Made by a program: the position numbers and the translations under genes | The notes under the pieces: generated by a model | Seen by the model: only the letters and a program-made list of their open reading frames with translations | Database searches by the model: none | What the model was told of the DNA's origin: nothing | Shown here: piece after piece, positions 24,894 through 31,800 of the stretch | Layout: every line of letters starts with the position of its first letter | Position numbering within the stretch: position 1 is the first letter of the stretch | Assembly: GCA_026874595.1 (NCBI GenBank) | Contig: CM049309.1 | Coordinates: forward strand, 48,220,079-48,284,078 | DNA: 64,000 nt | Direction: 5' to 3' | Source of the DNA: Sipunculus nudus | Taxonomy: Eukaryota; Annelida; Sipuncula; Golfingiida; Sipunculidae

Positions 24894-26908
24894 AAACCTC
24901 AATGATTATTGGGGCGTTCAAGTCGAAATTATAAGATAATTGTATGAACTCTTGAATACATGTAATTTAAAAGCAACCCATTGTAAACACCCTGGCATAT
25001 GTAAAATATTGATTTATAATTATATGCATACTTGTACATTTTTTATTATTTTCATATATATTTCACATAAATTTATTTTATAGTACATATTTCTGTTAAG
25101 ATTTAATCTTCTTTCGCATAATTAATAAATAAAGATTTTCAGTGTAACTAAAAATGGTCTCCAAAGGAATTATTCATGATTATGTCATATTAATATTTAG
25201 TATCAAAGCTGACAATTTAGTCCTTTATGTATGTATCAGGAGAGGAATTTTGGTAGGGCTGTGTCCTGTTTCTACTGTTTACAAGATTCTGTACAGATTC
25301 TAAACTGGAGACAAAAGTACCCCATCTTCTCAAGTGTATATATATTCATTTGGATATGATGCCATGTTTTATTTTATCACATAGTACATCTTGAGAGTGA
25401 ACAGAGAGGTGGTAAACTTTACAATAATGGTAGCATGCATGGCTTTTATTCTTCAGACATGCCCTTCTTCATTGCAGCAAAACCAGCATAGGATAATTTA
25501 AGAATATGGAGAGTGATTTAAACTTATATCAATTTTACAAAACATATAAAATATTATTTATATCACTTTCACAATTAATTTGGTATTCAACAATCTTATA
25601 CTTTAAATTTTGTACATAACAGGATCTGATTATTTGATATCAAAATTTCAGATTTAAAATAATAAAATATTAACAGTTACTTATATTCTCATATTATATA
25701 ATCAAATAAATTAATATCTTAAAAAAATTGTTCATTTAATTTTCAAAATATAAATTAACATAATTTTAGATACTGAATGAAGGTCTGCAAAATTGGTACT
25801 ATGAAATAACAGACAAGTATTAAAAAAATTATTTTAAAAGAATATTTATATAAATTAAATAGATAATACATGTGCCTGCAGTATGACTTTATCAAAGTGA
25901 TTGTAGTACTGGTATGAGTTTATATAGCATTGTAGGCTTCCATACGTTATGGGTAGTGAAAACACCATAAGCTTATCATGAACATTTTGGGTCTGCACTG
26001 CAACTACATCTGGTTCCATATTCTATTTTTCTTAAATGTGTGTTATTGCAATCTGTATAATTAAAATGCAAACTGGCTTGTGAAAATAAATCTGGGTACA
26101 TTTCAGAATATGCATATGGATTGATGGATGTGAGATAAGATGTACATGTCAATATAATAATACATAATTTATCTGTCTCATAACATCAAACATTCCTCTG
26201 TTTATCCATGGTTTACTAATCAAAGGTCAGATTGTACCAGGTTACCTATTTGGCTGTGACCTGCTCTGTCCAGTACTCTTATGTAATTAGCACCAGTGGT
26301 CACCAGCAGTGTGGCAGCTGGCCCATGCTTGCCTCAACAATAGGCACTTCCTGGGCAATTGCTGGACAAGAATTGAGTGTGTTCAGCATTATTTGCTGAT
26401 ATGCTTCATGATCAAGGGGCTCACAGGAAGTAATAGAAAGTAATATGTATTACTCTATTACTTTGCCTTCTGTTTCTATTACTATTACAATTACAGCTAA
26501 AATTTTTGAGTCTATTACTATTACTATTACTATTACATGGAAAAAGGTGTAATAGTCTATTACTATTACTATTACTTATTACTATTACCCCATGTCTGCA
26601 CATTAATAAGTTGGCAGACAAAGAGAGTGAGCAATATCTATATTTCAGGTTGATTATCAACCGACCTTATACTAAGTTATAGCTGAAGGTACTCCACCTG
26701 CTTGTTAAAATACACAAATACACATACATATTGATACATGCAGACTTACAAAAGTGTGAAGGCATTCTTCTAGCTTGCGGAGAAATGCCCACAGCTGTTC
26801 TAACTTTGGTTGGATAACACAGCTTTGAACTACAGGCTGCTGGACCTGCCACCTGGAGGCTTGCTGGAGCCATCCATCCAGATCTTCCCCACTGATACTG
26901 CTAGACAT
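2637..26908 (-). CDS. FANCC: Fanconi anaemia complementation group C protein, whole gene
   Basis: Eleven coding exons join in phase (minus strand, 5' to 3'): 26908-26750, 20342-20160, 12245-12138, 10672-10408, 9343-9198, 7695-7537, 6035-5960, 5311-5136, 4524-4459, 3669-3469 and 2885-2637. The product is 595 residues; human FANCC is about 558. Similarity to the remembered human protein runs along the whole length, clearest at the PTVGQLL motif of exon 2 (human PTIGQLL), the HHLPSLE motif of exon 5 (human RHLPSLE) and FLRKLEE of exon 1. FANCC is an alpha-helical protein that pairs with FANCE and FANCF in the Fanconi core complex, which promotes monoubiquitination of FANCD2-FANCI at DNA crosslinks. 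No frameshift or internal stop was seen, so the gene looks functional. It lies head-to-head with RNF11. The family was identified by reading, without a database search. Confidence 0.93.
2886..3468. other. FANCC intron 10
   Basis: A 583-base intron with no gene. It contains a 14-base G run on the plus strand at 3135-3148. Confidence 0.8.
3469..3669 (-). CDS. FANCC: FANCC coding exon 10
   Basis: Exactly 67 codons, residues 447-513, phase 0 at both ends. Acceptor TTAACAG, donor GTCAGT. The leucine-rich stretch ALLMLFLVCASGA corresponds to the human helix around LLLNFLLWAPGG, and the following VVSHVLEQ matches the human WDVITLMAH position. Confidence 0.92.
4459..4524 (-). CDS. FANCC: FANCC coding exon 9 (66 bases)
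   Basis: A small exon of 22 codons, residues 425-446, phase 0 at both ends. The acceptor is TTCTGACCAG and the donor GTAAGG. Its FGYHCGREVCQ end aligns with the human AFYYGPRDGRQQ segment. It is supported by keeping the frame open between exons 8 and 10. Confidence 0.85.
5136..5311 (-). CDS. FANCC: FANCC coding exon 8
   Basis: Starts in phase 1 (split Ala codon with exon 7) and ends in phase 0, residues 366-424. Acceptor TTATTTTAG, donor GTAGTT. The LWFLLIQHWHWLHFALQL stretch aligns with the human [20 protein letters not shown] helix pair, a strong family signature. Confidence 0.93.
5960..6035 (-). CDS. FANCC: FANCC coding exon 7 (76 bases)
   Basis: Encodes residues 341-365 plus one base of the next codon. 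The acceptor is CTTGCAG and the donor GTAAGC. The YVYPQPLQHLAFQLQMD segment aligns with the human LKTYFPYTSPSLAMVLLQD segment. Confidence 0.9.
6036..7536. other. FANCC intron 6, carrying a hAT element
   Basis: The intron is 1,501 bases, of which 906 are the hAT element annotated separately at 6546-7451. The rest is AT-rich and featureless. Confidence 0.8.
6546..7451. mobile_element. Non-autonomous hAT-type transposon, 906 bp
   Basis: The ends are perfect 10-bp inverted repeats (TAGTGGTGGG left, CCCACCACTA right). The element is flanked by an exact 8-bp direct duplication, ATGAGAAT, at 6538-6545 and 7452-7459. An 8-bp duplication with short TIRs is the hallmark of the hAT superfamily. Subterminal CAGTCGGTTTGCT copies occur near both ends (about 6580 and 7395). 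No transposase frame is present, so it would need a transposase supplied in trans. It sits in FANCC intron 6. Confidence 0.9.
7537..7695 (-). CDS. FANCC: FANCC coding exon 6
   Basis: Exactly 53 codons, residues 288-340, phase 0 at both ends. Acceptor TTTTACATTTCAG, donor GTAAGG. The VLHMLHKLLVETDFETKLVQ segment aligns with the human VVDEMFRCALLETDGALEI segment. Confidence 0.93.
7696..9197. other. FANCC intron 5
   Basis: About 1.5 kb of AT-rich intron. I see no gene and no clear mobile element. Confidence 0.7.
9198..9343 (-). CDS. FANCC: FANCC coding exon 5
   Basis: Residues 239-287. It starts with two bases completing a Gly codon from exon 4 and ends in phase 0. Acceptor TTATTGTAG, donor GTAAGG. 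The LPLRVTTVLWSHHLPSLEAA stretch matches human [20 protein letters not shown] almost position for position and is the best single proof of family. Confidence 0.96.
9344..10407. other. FANCC intron 4
   Basis: About 1.06 kb of AT-rich intron. A plus-strand frame at 9521-9775 has no recognisable domain. Nothing else seen. Confidence 0.7.
10408..10672 (-). CDS. FANCC: FANCC coding exon 4
   Basis: The largest exon, residues 151-238 plus one base. The acceptor is CTTATTTTAG and the donor GTAGTT inside CAGGTAGTT. Similarity to human is weaker here (around PERVASLSRVCVPLI to LVEALLICHG) but of similar length and helical character. Assignment also rests on the phase match with exons 3 and 5. Confidence 0.88.
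10673..12137. other. FANCC intron 3
   Basis: About 1.47 kb of AT-rich intron with no supported gene or element. Confidence 0.7.
12138..12245 (-). CDS. FANCC: FANCC coding exon 3
   Basis: Exactly 36 codons, residues 115-150, phase 0 at both ends. Acceptor TTTTATACAAACAG, donor GTAAGT. The DEKLPQLGLRHSGYLQEEY segment aligns with the human DKEVALFTQGLGYAPIDYY segment. Confidence 0.88.
12246..13212. other. FANCC intron 2, 3' part
   Basis: Nearly 1 kb of AT-rich intron with no recognised element. A plus-strand frame at 12311-12562 shows no known domain. Confidence 0.6.
13213..16700 (-). mobile_element. Helentron-like (HINE) element, copy D
   Basis: Read on the minus strand it starts TTTTAGCAAACCTGTG and ends near CCTTGTTT. 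The 5' terminal motif (complement of 16684-16695) recurs inverted near the other end at 13234-13244. It is followed by a degenerate hairpin at 13217-13230 and a CTTGTT terminus. This asymmetric inverted repeat, hairpin and short-tail plan is that of non-autonomous Helentrons. The core holds several tandem blocks, including diverged ~178-bp units carrying TTCCCATAACTCGGCCAAAA. No Rep-helicase coding sequence is present. Exact ends are uncertain by a few bases. Confidence 0.7.
14169..14270. repeat. 22-bp minisatellite with palindromic TGATCA
   Basis: About five tandem units of 22 bp contain CATGAGGTGATCACATG. They start near 14170 and recur every 22 bases. A shorter homologous array occurs at about 17750-17830 in copy E. 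Each unit has a TGATCA palindrome. Confidence 0.85.
16701..17182. other. Spacer between Helentron-like copies D and E
   Basis: About 480 bases of ordinary AT-rich intron separating two same-family, same-orientation elements. No feature seen. Confidence 0.6.
17183..19795 (-). mobile_element. Helentron-like (HINE) element, copy E
   Basis: Same family and orientation as copy D. On the minus strand the 3' end has the inverted motif at 17205-17215, then a perfect 14-bp palindrome AGGCCTGCAGGCCT (17188-17201, hairpin-forming), then TTGTTT. The 5' end carries CGCAGGTTCCCT on the plus strand at 19778-19789, followed by TAAAAA. The core contains at least four ~178-bp tandem units starting near 18603, 18780, 18958 and 19136. 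No protein-coding capacity was seen. Confidence 0.72.
18603..19310. repeat. ~178-bp tandem repeat core of copy E
   Basis: The phrase TTCAGCTTCCCATAAC recurs at intervals of 177-178 bases, four times. Each unit also holds AAGAATTTGGCCCAGTG and GAGAAGAAGA. Tandem cores are typical of pearl and DINE-like non-autonomous Helentrons. Confidence 0.85.
19796..20159. other. FANCC intron 2, 5' end
   Basis: About 360 bases of plain intron between copy E and exon 2. No feature seen. Confidence 0.6.
20160..20342 (-). CDS. FANCC: FANCC coding exon 2
   Basis: Exactly 61 codons, residues 54-114, phase 0 at both ends. Acceptor CTTTTTCAG, donor GTAATA. The LPTVGQLLGRLCALP segment matches human FPTIGQLLAKACWNP, and the downstream WFIREQP resembles human CLINKEP. 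Confidence 0.95.
20343..22164. other. FANCC intron 1, 3' part
   Basis: AT-rich intron. A diverged copy of the ACAGTCCAACC...GACCACC repeat family lies at about 21520-21660 (compare 62268 and 63790). A 13-base C run is near 21921. No gene seen. Confidence 0.6.
22165..24124. mobile_element. TIR DNA transposon of unknown superfamily, 1,960 bp
   Basis: The left end (22165 on) begins GGGACTGCCTAAAACG and its reverse complement closes the element at 24124. The imperfect inverted repeats extend about 110 bp, with the inner GCCTAAA-CGCGTGCGGCC block also shared. I found no convincing target duplication (left flank ATAAAC, right flank TTAATT). The interior is AT-rich, with an AT microsatellite near 23393-23421. 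Its only protein hint is the PHD-like fragment at 22776-22991, so it is probably non-autonomous. Confidence 0.75.
22776..22991 (-). pseudogene. PHD-finger-like fragment inside the TIR element
   Basis: A 71-residue open frame contains MVQCDSCDKWFLFSC, which resembles the CxxC...W(F)xxxC half of a PHD zinc finger. The expected histidine is replaced (leucine in KWFLFSC), and the other zinc ligands are not visible. It may be a relic of a transposon-encoded protein or chance similarity. It is not part of FANCC, since it lies within intron 1 and breaks no splice junction. Confidence 0.3.
24472..24615. repeat. TATTAC hexamer arrays, left subterminal
   Basis: Blocks of CTATTACTATTACTATTAC are separated by short unique spacers just inside the left TIR of the hAT element. 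The matching blocks at 26443-26590 near the right end run in the same orientation, not inverted. Such subterminal repeats could be transposase-binding sites. Confidence 0.85.
24821..24890. repeat. AT dinucleotide microsatellite
   Basis: About 70 bases of uninterrupted TA/AT repeat within the hAT element. Length is likely to be polymorphic or mis-assembled. Confidence 0.95.
26443..26590. repeat. TATTAC hexamer arrays, right subterminal
   Basis: Right-hand counterpart of the array at 24472-24615. The blocks end in ATTACCCCATGTCTG, so the last hexamer abuts the right TIR. Confidence 0.85.
26750..26908 (-). CDS. FANCC: FANCC coding exon 1 (start codon)
   Basis: Residues 1-53, ending in phase 0 at a GTAAGT donor. 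The ATG is the complement of 26906-26908. The segment from DGWLQQASRW to LRKLEECLHTF aligns with the human N-terminus (FWMQKLSVW, then FLRKMYEAL), so the start is well placed. A minute upstream frame (MDNK stop) precedes it in the presumed 5' leader. A plausible acceptor (CACTGCTAG) near 26940 suggests an additional non-coding 5' exon. Confidence 0.92.
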
Positions 26909-28142
26909 TGGTCATCTATTTATTATCCATGAGAAACCTAGCAGTGATATAAAATATCATTCCATTACATAATGTTTTTTATATTACATTTTACAAGGGT
27001 AAAATGAATATCTTAGCAGTATAATATCTAAAATAATTTATTAACCCAGTGGCATTTCACTGTAACACTGATACCTCTAGACTTATTGTAATGGAGTGTA
27101 TGTAAATACAGAAAAAAAAATAGATAAATCATGAACACTGTCCCAGCATATATTCCCCCCAAGAAAACCTCTCCCAATTATAGAGCAATTAATGCAAAAT
27201 CTTGCTGTAGAAAAGGTAATATACAAAAGGAAACAATATAGTCTGCTGATATTCTTACCAACTTATTTGAACTGAAGAAAAGAAACATTTGATTAAAAAA
27301 AAAATGATTTTACTTTGACAGATCCTGCAATAAAGAAGCACAGTAAGAGTTTAAATATAATAACTAGAATGGCACTCATTGGAGTGCATACCTCTGCCTG
27401 GTCTCGAGGAAAACAGACCCCAACCAAGGTCACGCATAATAAAAGGAAAAGCCGACAAATTCTGGACCGTTCACACTGGATAATTTACTGCGATGGAAAG
27501 ACCAAATGGTATATGACATTTTAGTGGCTAAATAACATCTTCATATACAACAGTATTTATGATAATTACCTAGAATACCAGACATGTCTAGCATATTATC
27601 TTGACATATATATTGCTGACTCCCCATACACGGGTCCTCCGATTATGTCTACAATGAATTCAAGGGAGTTTCGAAGTACACACTCAAATAGTGTGTTTAA
27701 TGATATTTATTAAAGTCATATTTGACTTTTTTTGTGTATTACATGCACCAGAAATTAGGCAGACAGGGGTGTTGGAACGGGTACCCGTTGGAACAGAGTA
27801 CATAGACCTGCAAAAAATTAAATTTCCCTGGTCCATTCCTCCTTAAAGTTTTCTGGAAAATCGTCCAGCAAATTTCTTTTTTTTTGCGTTATCCTTCTGG
27901 CAAACAAAACAAAGCAGCATAAAAACAAACTGACAAGGGTGAAATTTTAACCTCCTTGGCGTGGCATTGGCCCAGGCTTGGCCTTGGGAGCTAAGTTTGG
28001 TCATTCAACACTGTTCAACACACTCGAAGTATAAACAATGATGCTATACATACAAGTCACTTAAAAAAGTATAAATTTGTATATATATATAAAAGCATAT
28101 TGCATTATTTGGTTGGATTAAAAACTGTAAAAATATGATGAA
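26909..28142. other. Upstream region or 5' intron of FANCC
   Basis: No coding exon is visible. If the leader exon near 28147-28260 is real, this is mostly a 5' non-coding intron. It is AT-rich with a short GC-richer patch at about 27770-28000 of unknown nature. Confidence 0.5.
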
Positions 28143-28788
28143 CGTACTTATAAACCATATAAGTGGAACAGCAGATCTGGGCACACTTCTCTGACAGTGA
28201 CAGACGACAGGGCACTACAAATATGGCGCCACAAGTCCTCTGTACGCACTGACCCAATGTTTACTTTCGTATGGAACAAACTTGTCTATTTTTATACAAT
28301 TGTTAATACTGTGAAAGCAAAACTTAATTAAAGCAATGTAAGAATATTCAAATGAAATATATTAATAAATGTTCCAATAAAATCCTTTATATAAGAAAAC
28401 ATTTAATACGAAAATAAACATACATATGGATGGCATTCTTATATGAGATTGCACGTGCTTTTCACTCCCATCCTTGTTTGTAAACTTCAACTGGAGAGGT
28501 TCACAATATATCAAATAGGCCTCTAAGAAATATGAAAATCTGTGTGGTTGTGAAATTACTGCCATGATCTTATCAAACTTTCTATATGAATAACATTTAC
28601 TCGGACTTTCGATTAACTTTTCTCAAACAGACTTCCGAATGCTCTTTTTTCAGGGAAGCGCGGATGAATATCTAGATGTCTGCGCATTGCGATCAATGTT
28701 TTGTCTGTCAGCTGTGAAGTGTCGCTCACGTCAGACAGTCTTTGTTTACAGTGAACACACGTAAATAAGGAAGCCAGAAAATGTCATC
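28143..28788. promoter_or_regulatory. Putative bidirectional FANCC/RNF11 promoter region
   Basis: This lies between the RNF11 start codon and a possible FANCC non-coding exon whose minus-strand donor (GTACGT) would be near 28147. Motifs seen: ATGGCG within AAATATGGCGCC at 28219-28230 (YY1-like), TGCGCATTGCG at 28681 (NRF1-like), and TCACGTCA at 28726-28733 (CRE-like). No TATA box is obvious at a suitable distance. Transcription starts are not visible from sequence; the promoter call is inference. Confidence 0.45.
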
Positions 28789-28899
28789 ATGGGCAACTGC
28801 CTTCAGAGCACATCTGCTGACGATATCTCATTGTTGAGGGGGAATGACACTCAAACTGACCACGAATCTTCTACGCTGGGACCTCCTCCGCCTTACCAG
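28789..28899 (+). CDS. RNF11: RNF11 coding exon 1
   Basis: 37 codons from MGNC to PPPPYQ, phase 0 at the donor GTTTGC. The start has a favourable context (A at -3, G at +4). An out-of-frame ATG lies eight bases upstream at 28781 in a weaker context. DDISLLRGND is the conserved N-terminal DDISLL motif. Confidence 0.96.
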
Positions 28900-31800
28900 G
28901 TTTGCAAGCGCACGATAAACCATTAGCAGTACTTTGCTTAGCTCACGACTGTTGTGTATTCTCAATGAAGTGCCCAACACAACCTACGTAAATGGACAAT
29001 CTCACCAACCAACAAGGCCCGTTCTCTTAATATAATCAATGGTTTGGTCGAGATCTTTGTTCTGATATTCAGATAACTCAGTGTCGTCAAATATTTTACA
29101 CAACTGATACTTTTAGTGAACAGTGACACACTGACAGTTCTTGTACAGTAATAATAGTCCTTGACTTTCACGTTTCAGGTCAACTTGCTTTCTGGACAAA
29201 GCCCTTTATCATGTATATGTGTACCCCCACGAGATCTTGCCAATCATTGTACACATTACTGCTGAGGTTCTATCATAACACTATATGATATATTTGCATT
29301 CCAGGTAAATAATGTGATCTGTGGATAAATATGTACCCCAAAATTGGCAAAATATACCAGATTATTAAAATTTAAGCCCCAATCTCAGAGTTTAATACTT
29401 TTTTTTGGGGGGGGGGGGAATAACCTGGGTCTTGGATATTTATCTTTCAGGAAATATAAATTCATAACAACAAAGGGGTAGTCAAGACTGTTATGGTTGG
29501 CGGTTTGTATAATTACCTTAATTAGAACATATAAAATGCATGCATTTTATATCAAATATTAAGCTTTATTTCTTGTTTAACCTTTTTTTTCAGAATCTGT
29601 CACAGTGGAAACTGAAGGTCCTTTTTCCTTAATACTTAAAATTTTTGTATTTTAAACGATGTGCACACCCAAAAAGTCCCTACAGGGCAAGTGCAATACT
29701 GAAAAAGTTCTACAAATTGATATGTTGTTTGAGGGAGTTTTTCACAAAAAGTATAATGCATTCTTTCATGATATGAAGATTTGATCATAGTATATATAAC
29801 TTAATTTTATCAATCATTTTGCAGAACTATAGAAACCGGGCTTCAGCCTACCGCCGGTACAACGGGTGTTGCATAATAAATTGTTTCCTGGAAAAGGCTG
29901 ATACATATCATTTTCCTCAGAATTCCCGTATTTAATTTTGCTCATAGCTGGAGTTTATTATATTAGAGGAGGAGGGGTCCGGGGAACCGTCTGAATGGGG
30001 GTGTGGGGGCGGAGCCCCCACCTAAAGCTTAATTTTCCTTTTAAAATAGTAAATGGTTTCCCATTTTCGCGATAGATGCCTCTTCAATCGCAGATAAAAA
30101 TTAACAAAACTTGCTCCGGCAGGTGTCTCGTCTTCACGGCTCACTTAGTAGCGTGTAGGGCTCCTGGTCTAGAGATCGTAGGTTCGATTCCCGGTTCAGG
30201 CGACTTGTGATGCTTAGTTGTTGTTTGTTAGAAGAGTTGAGTGTAGGGACATCTGCAGGGAAAAGTAGGAGCTAAAATAGGGAATGAGAGGAGACAATTT
30301 TATTTATATGTTCCTCAATAGAAGCGAAGCCCGCGTTCTATAGTGGCTCCAATCATTTTGATATAGACTTACAGTGGTCAAATATGTCATAGTTTCAGCA
30401 ATGTAATGTTCAGACATGCCAAAACATGCACAAAGAGTATGAGAATAAGATTAGTGCAGTAATTTCAACTAATTTGCTTGTAATGGTGGCATTCTATATG
30501 CAGTACATATGTGTATAAAAATCTGACATATGATATTCTCTTGAAGTAATTGCATTAATGTTTGTGTCAAGCCCCAGGTCCTGATCTGGAATAGGACTGG
30601 ACCAGATCCAGATCAGGGTTAAGGTTGGACTGAATTTTGATCGTGATTTGGTCTGGGCCAATCACCCATTGGTCTAGACTAATTTCTGATCAGTCCAAAC
30701 CCCTATCAGGATCTGGACCAGTCCAAATCTTGATTCAGACAGAGTTAAAATAATACTAAATAATGCCTCGACACATAGTCACATACTTCTGATTAAATTA
30801 AGGTAAATTAACCTTAGTTCAGCCTACATAAAACTAAAATTAAATTTTTTTCATGGCAAAATTTTACTTATGCCATAATAAAATTGCTATTACAAACTTT
30901 AAATACATAGATTTAGTTTAACAGGTGAACATTAGTAGGACTACTATGTACCTCACATGAATTAATTAAAGGAATAAAAGAATACTACTGACTTTTGTGG
31001 TACATCTTAGCCTTTGTAAAAATATGAAATATGTTAAACCGAATACTTGATGAATAAAACTTTTTCTAGCTTAATTGTATTACCTACATGCATCATTTAT
31101 GTATGAATCAAAATATTCAATTCTGTATAAAAAATAAACAAAAACATTTTATAAATATAAACAATTTTACATTAAATATATAATTCAAAAGCACCTTAAG
31201 CACTGGTGCACTTCCACAGTTTGACATAAGTGATAATTTACTCCTGTTGCAGATACGCGTTAACACAGCGCTTTAACTATAGGCCTACTCCCTATATCGT
31301 AAGCCCTGTTTGTTATGACCTCGTATCCTGAATTGCTACACCAAAGGGGAGCACTGTATTTTTGTCCAATCAGATGAGACCTTGTGCTGGAAGACACAGC
31401 CAAGCGAGGAATACACGGTGCCAACCATTTTCATTTCATTTTGAGTGACAGCTCATCTCCCCGGTAACTGTCTGAACAGGCCACAGACATGGTTTGCTTA
31501 GGGCCTTTGGCATATAGGATGCCCGGCCGTTGAGTTGTAATTTAAACAAAATTTAACAACAAAGGCTGCGTGCACACCTCGCTGGCTGGTTTCAGTTCTG
31601 CAGACAATAGATACATGGCTATGCTAACACTGTCATAATGTCATAATTGACTCAGTCGATCATGCGAGAATACAGAGGGAGCAATTAAAATTCGACCGTA
31701 AACTGCCATCAAGTGTTGCTTGAAGCGCAGCCAGGATGCCTGTCGAGTGTTTGTTTATTGGCATCTGGTTGGCTGCTTGTCACATCATACGCACATTTTT

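Larger units (their letters stand above)
24461..26598. mobile_element. Non-autonomous hAT-type transposon, 2,138 bp
   Basis: Perfect 12-bp terminal inverted repeats, CAGACATGGGGT, are flanked by an exact 8-bp duplication CACATTAA at 24453-24460 and 26599-26606. These ends and the duplication size are diagnostic of hAT elements. Both subterminal regions carry arrays of TATTAC hexamers (24472-24615 and 26443-26590). The interior is very AT-rich, includes a long AT microsatellite (about 24821-24890), and shows no transposase. It lies in FANCC intron 1. Confidence 0.93.

Noticed and set aside
26421-26660. Asn/Ser-repeat frame (SNSNSN)
   Set aside because: It is a translation of the TATTAC hexamer array at the right end of the hAT element.
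30125-30200. Possible tRNA gene
   Set aside because: A and B boxes are present, but acceptor and anticodon stems do not pair convincingly; a SINE head explains it better.
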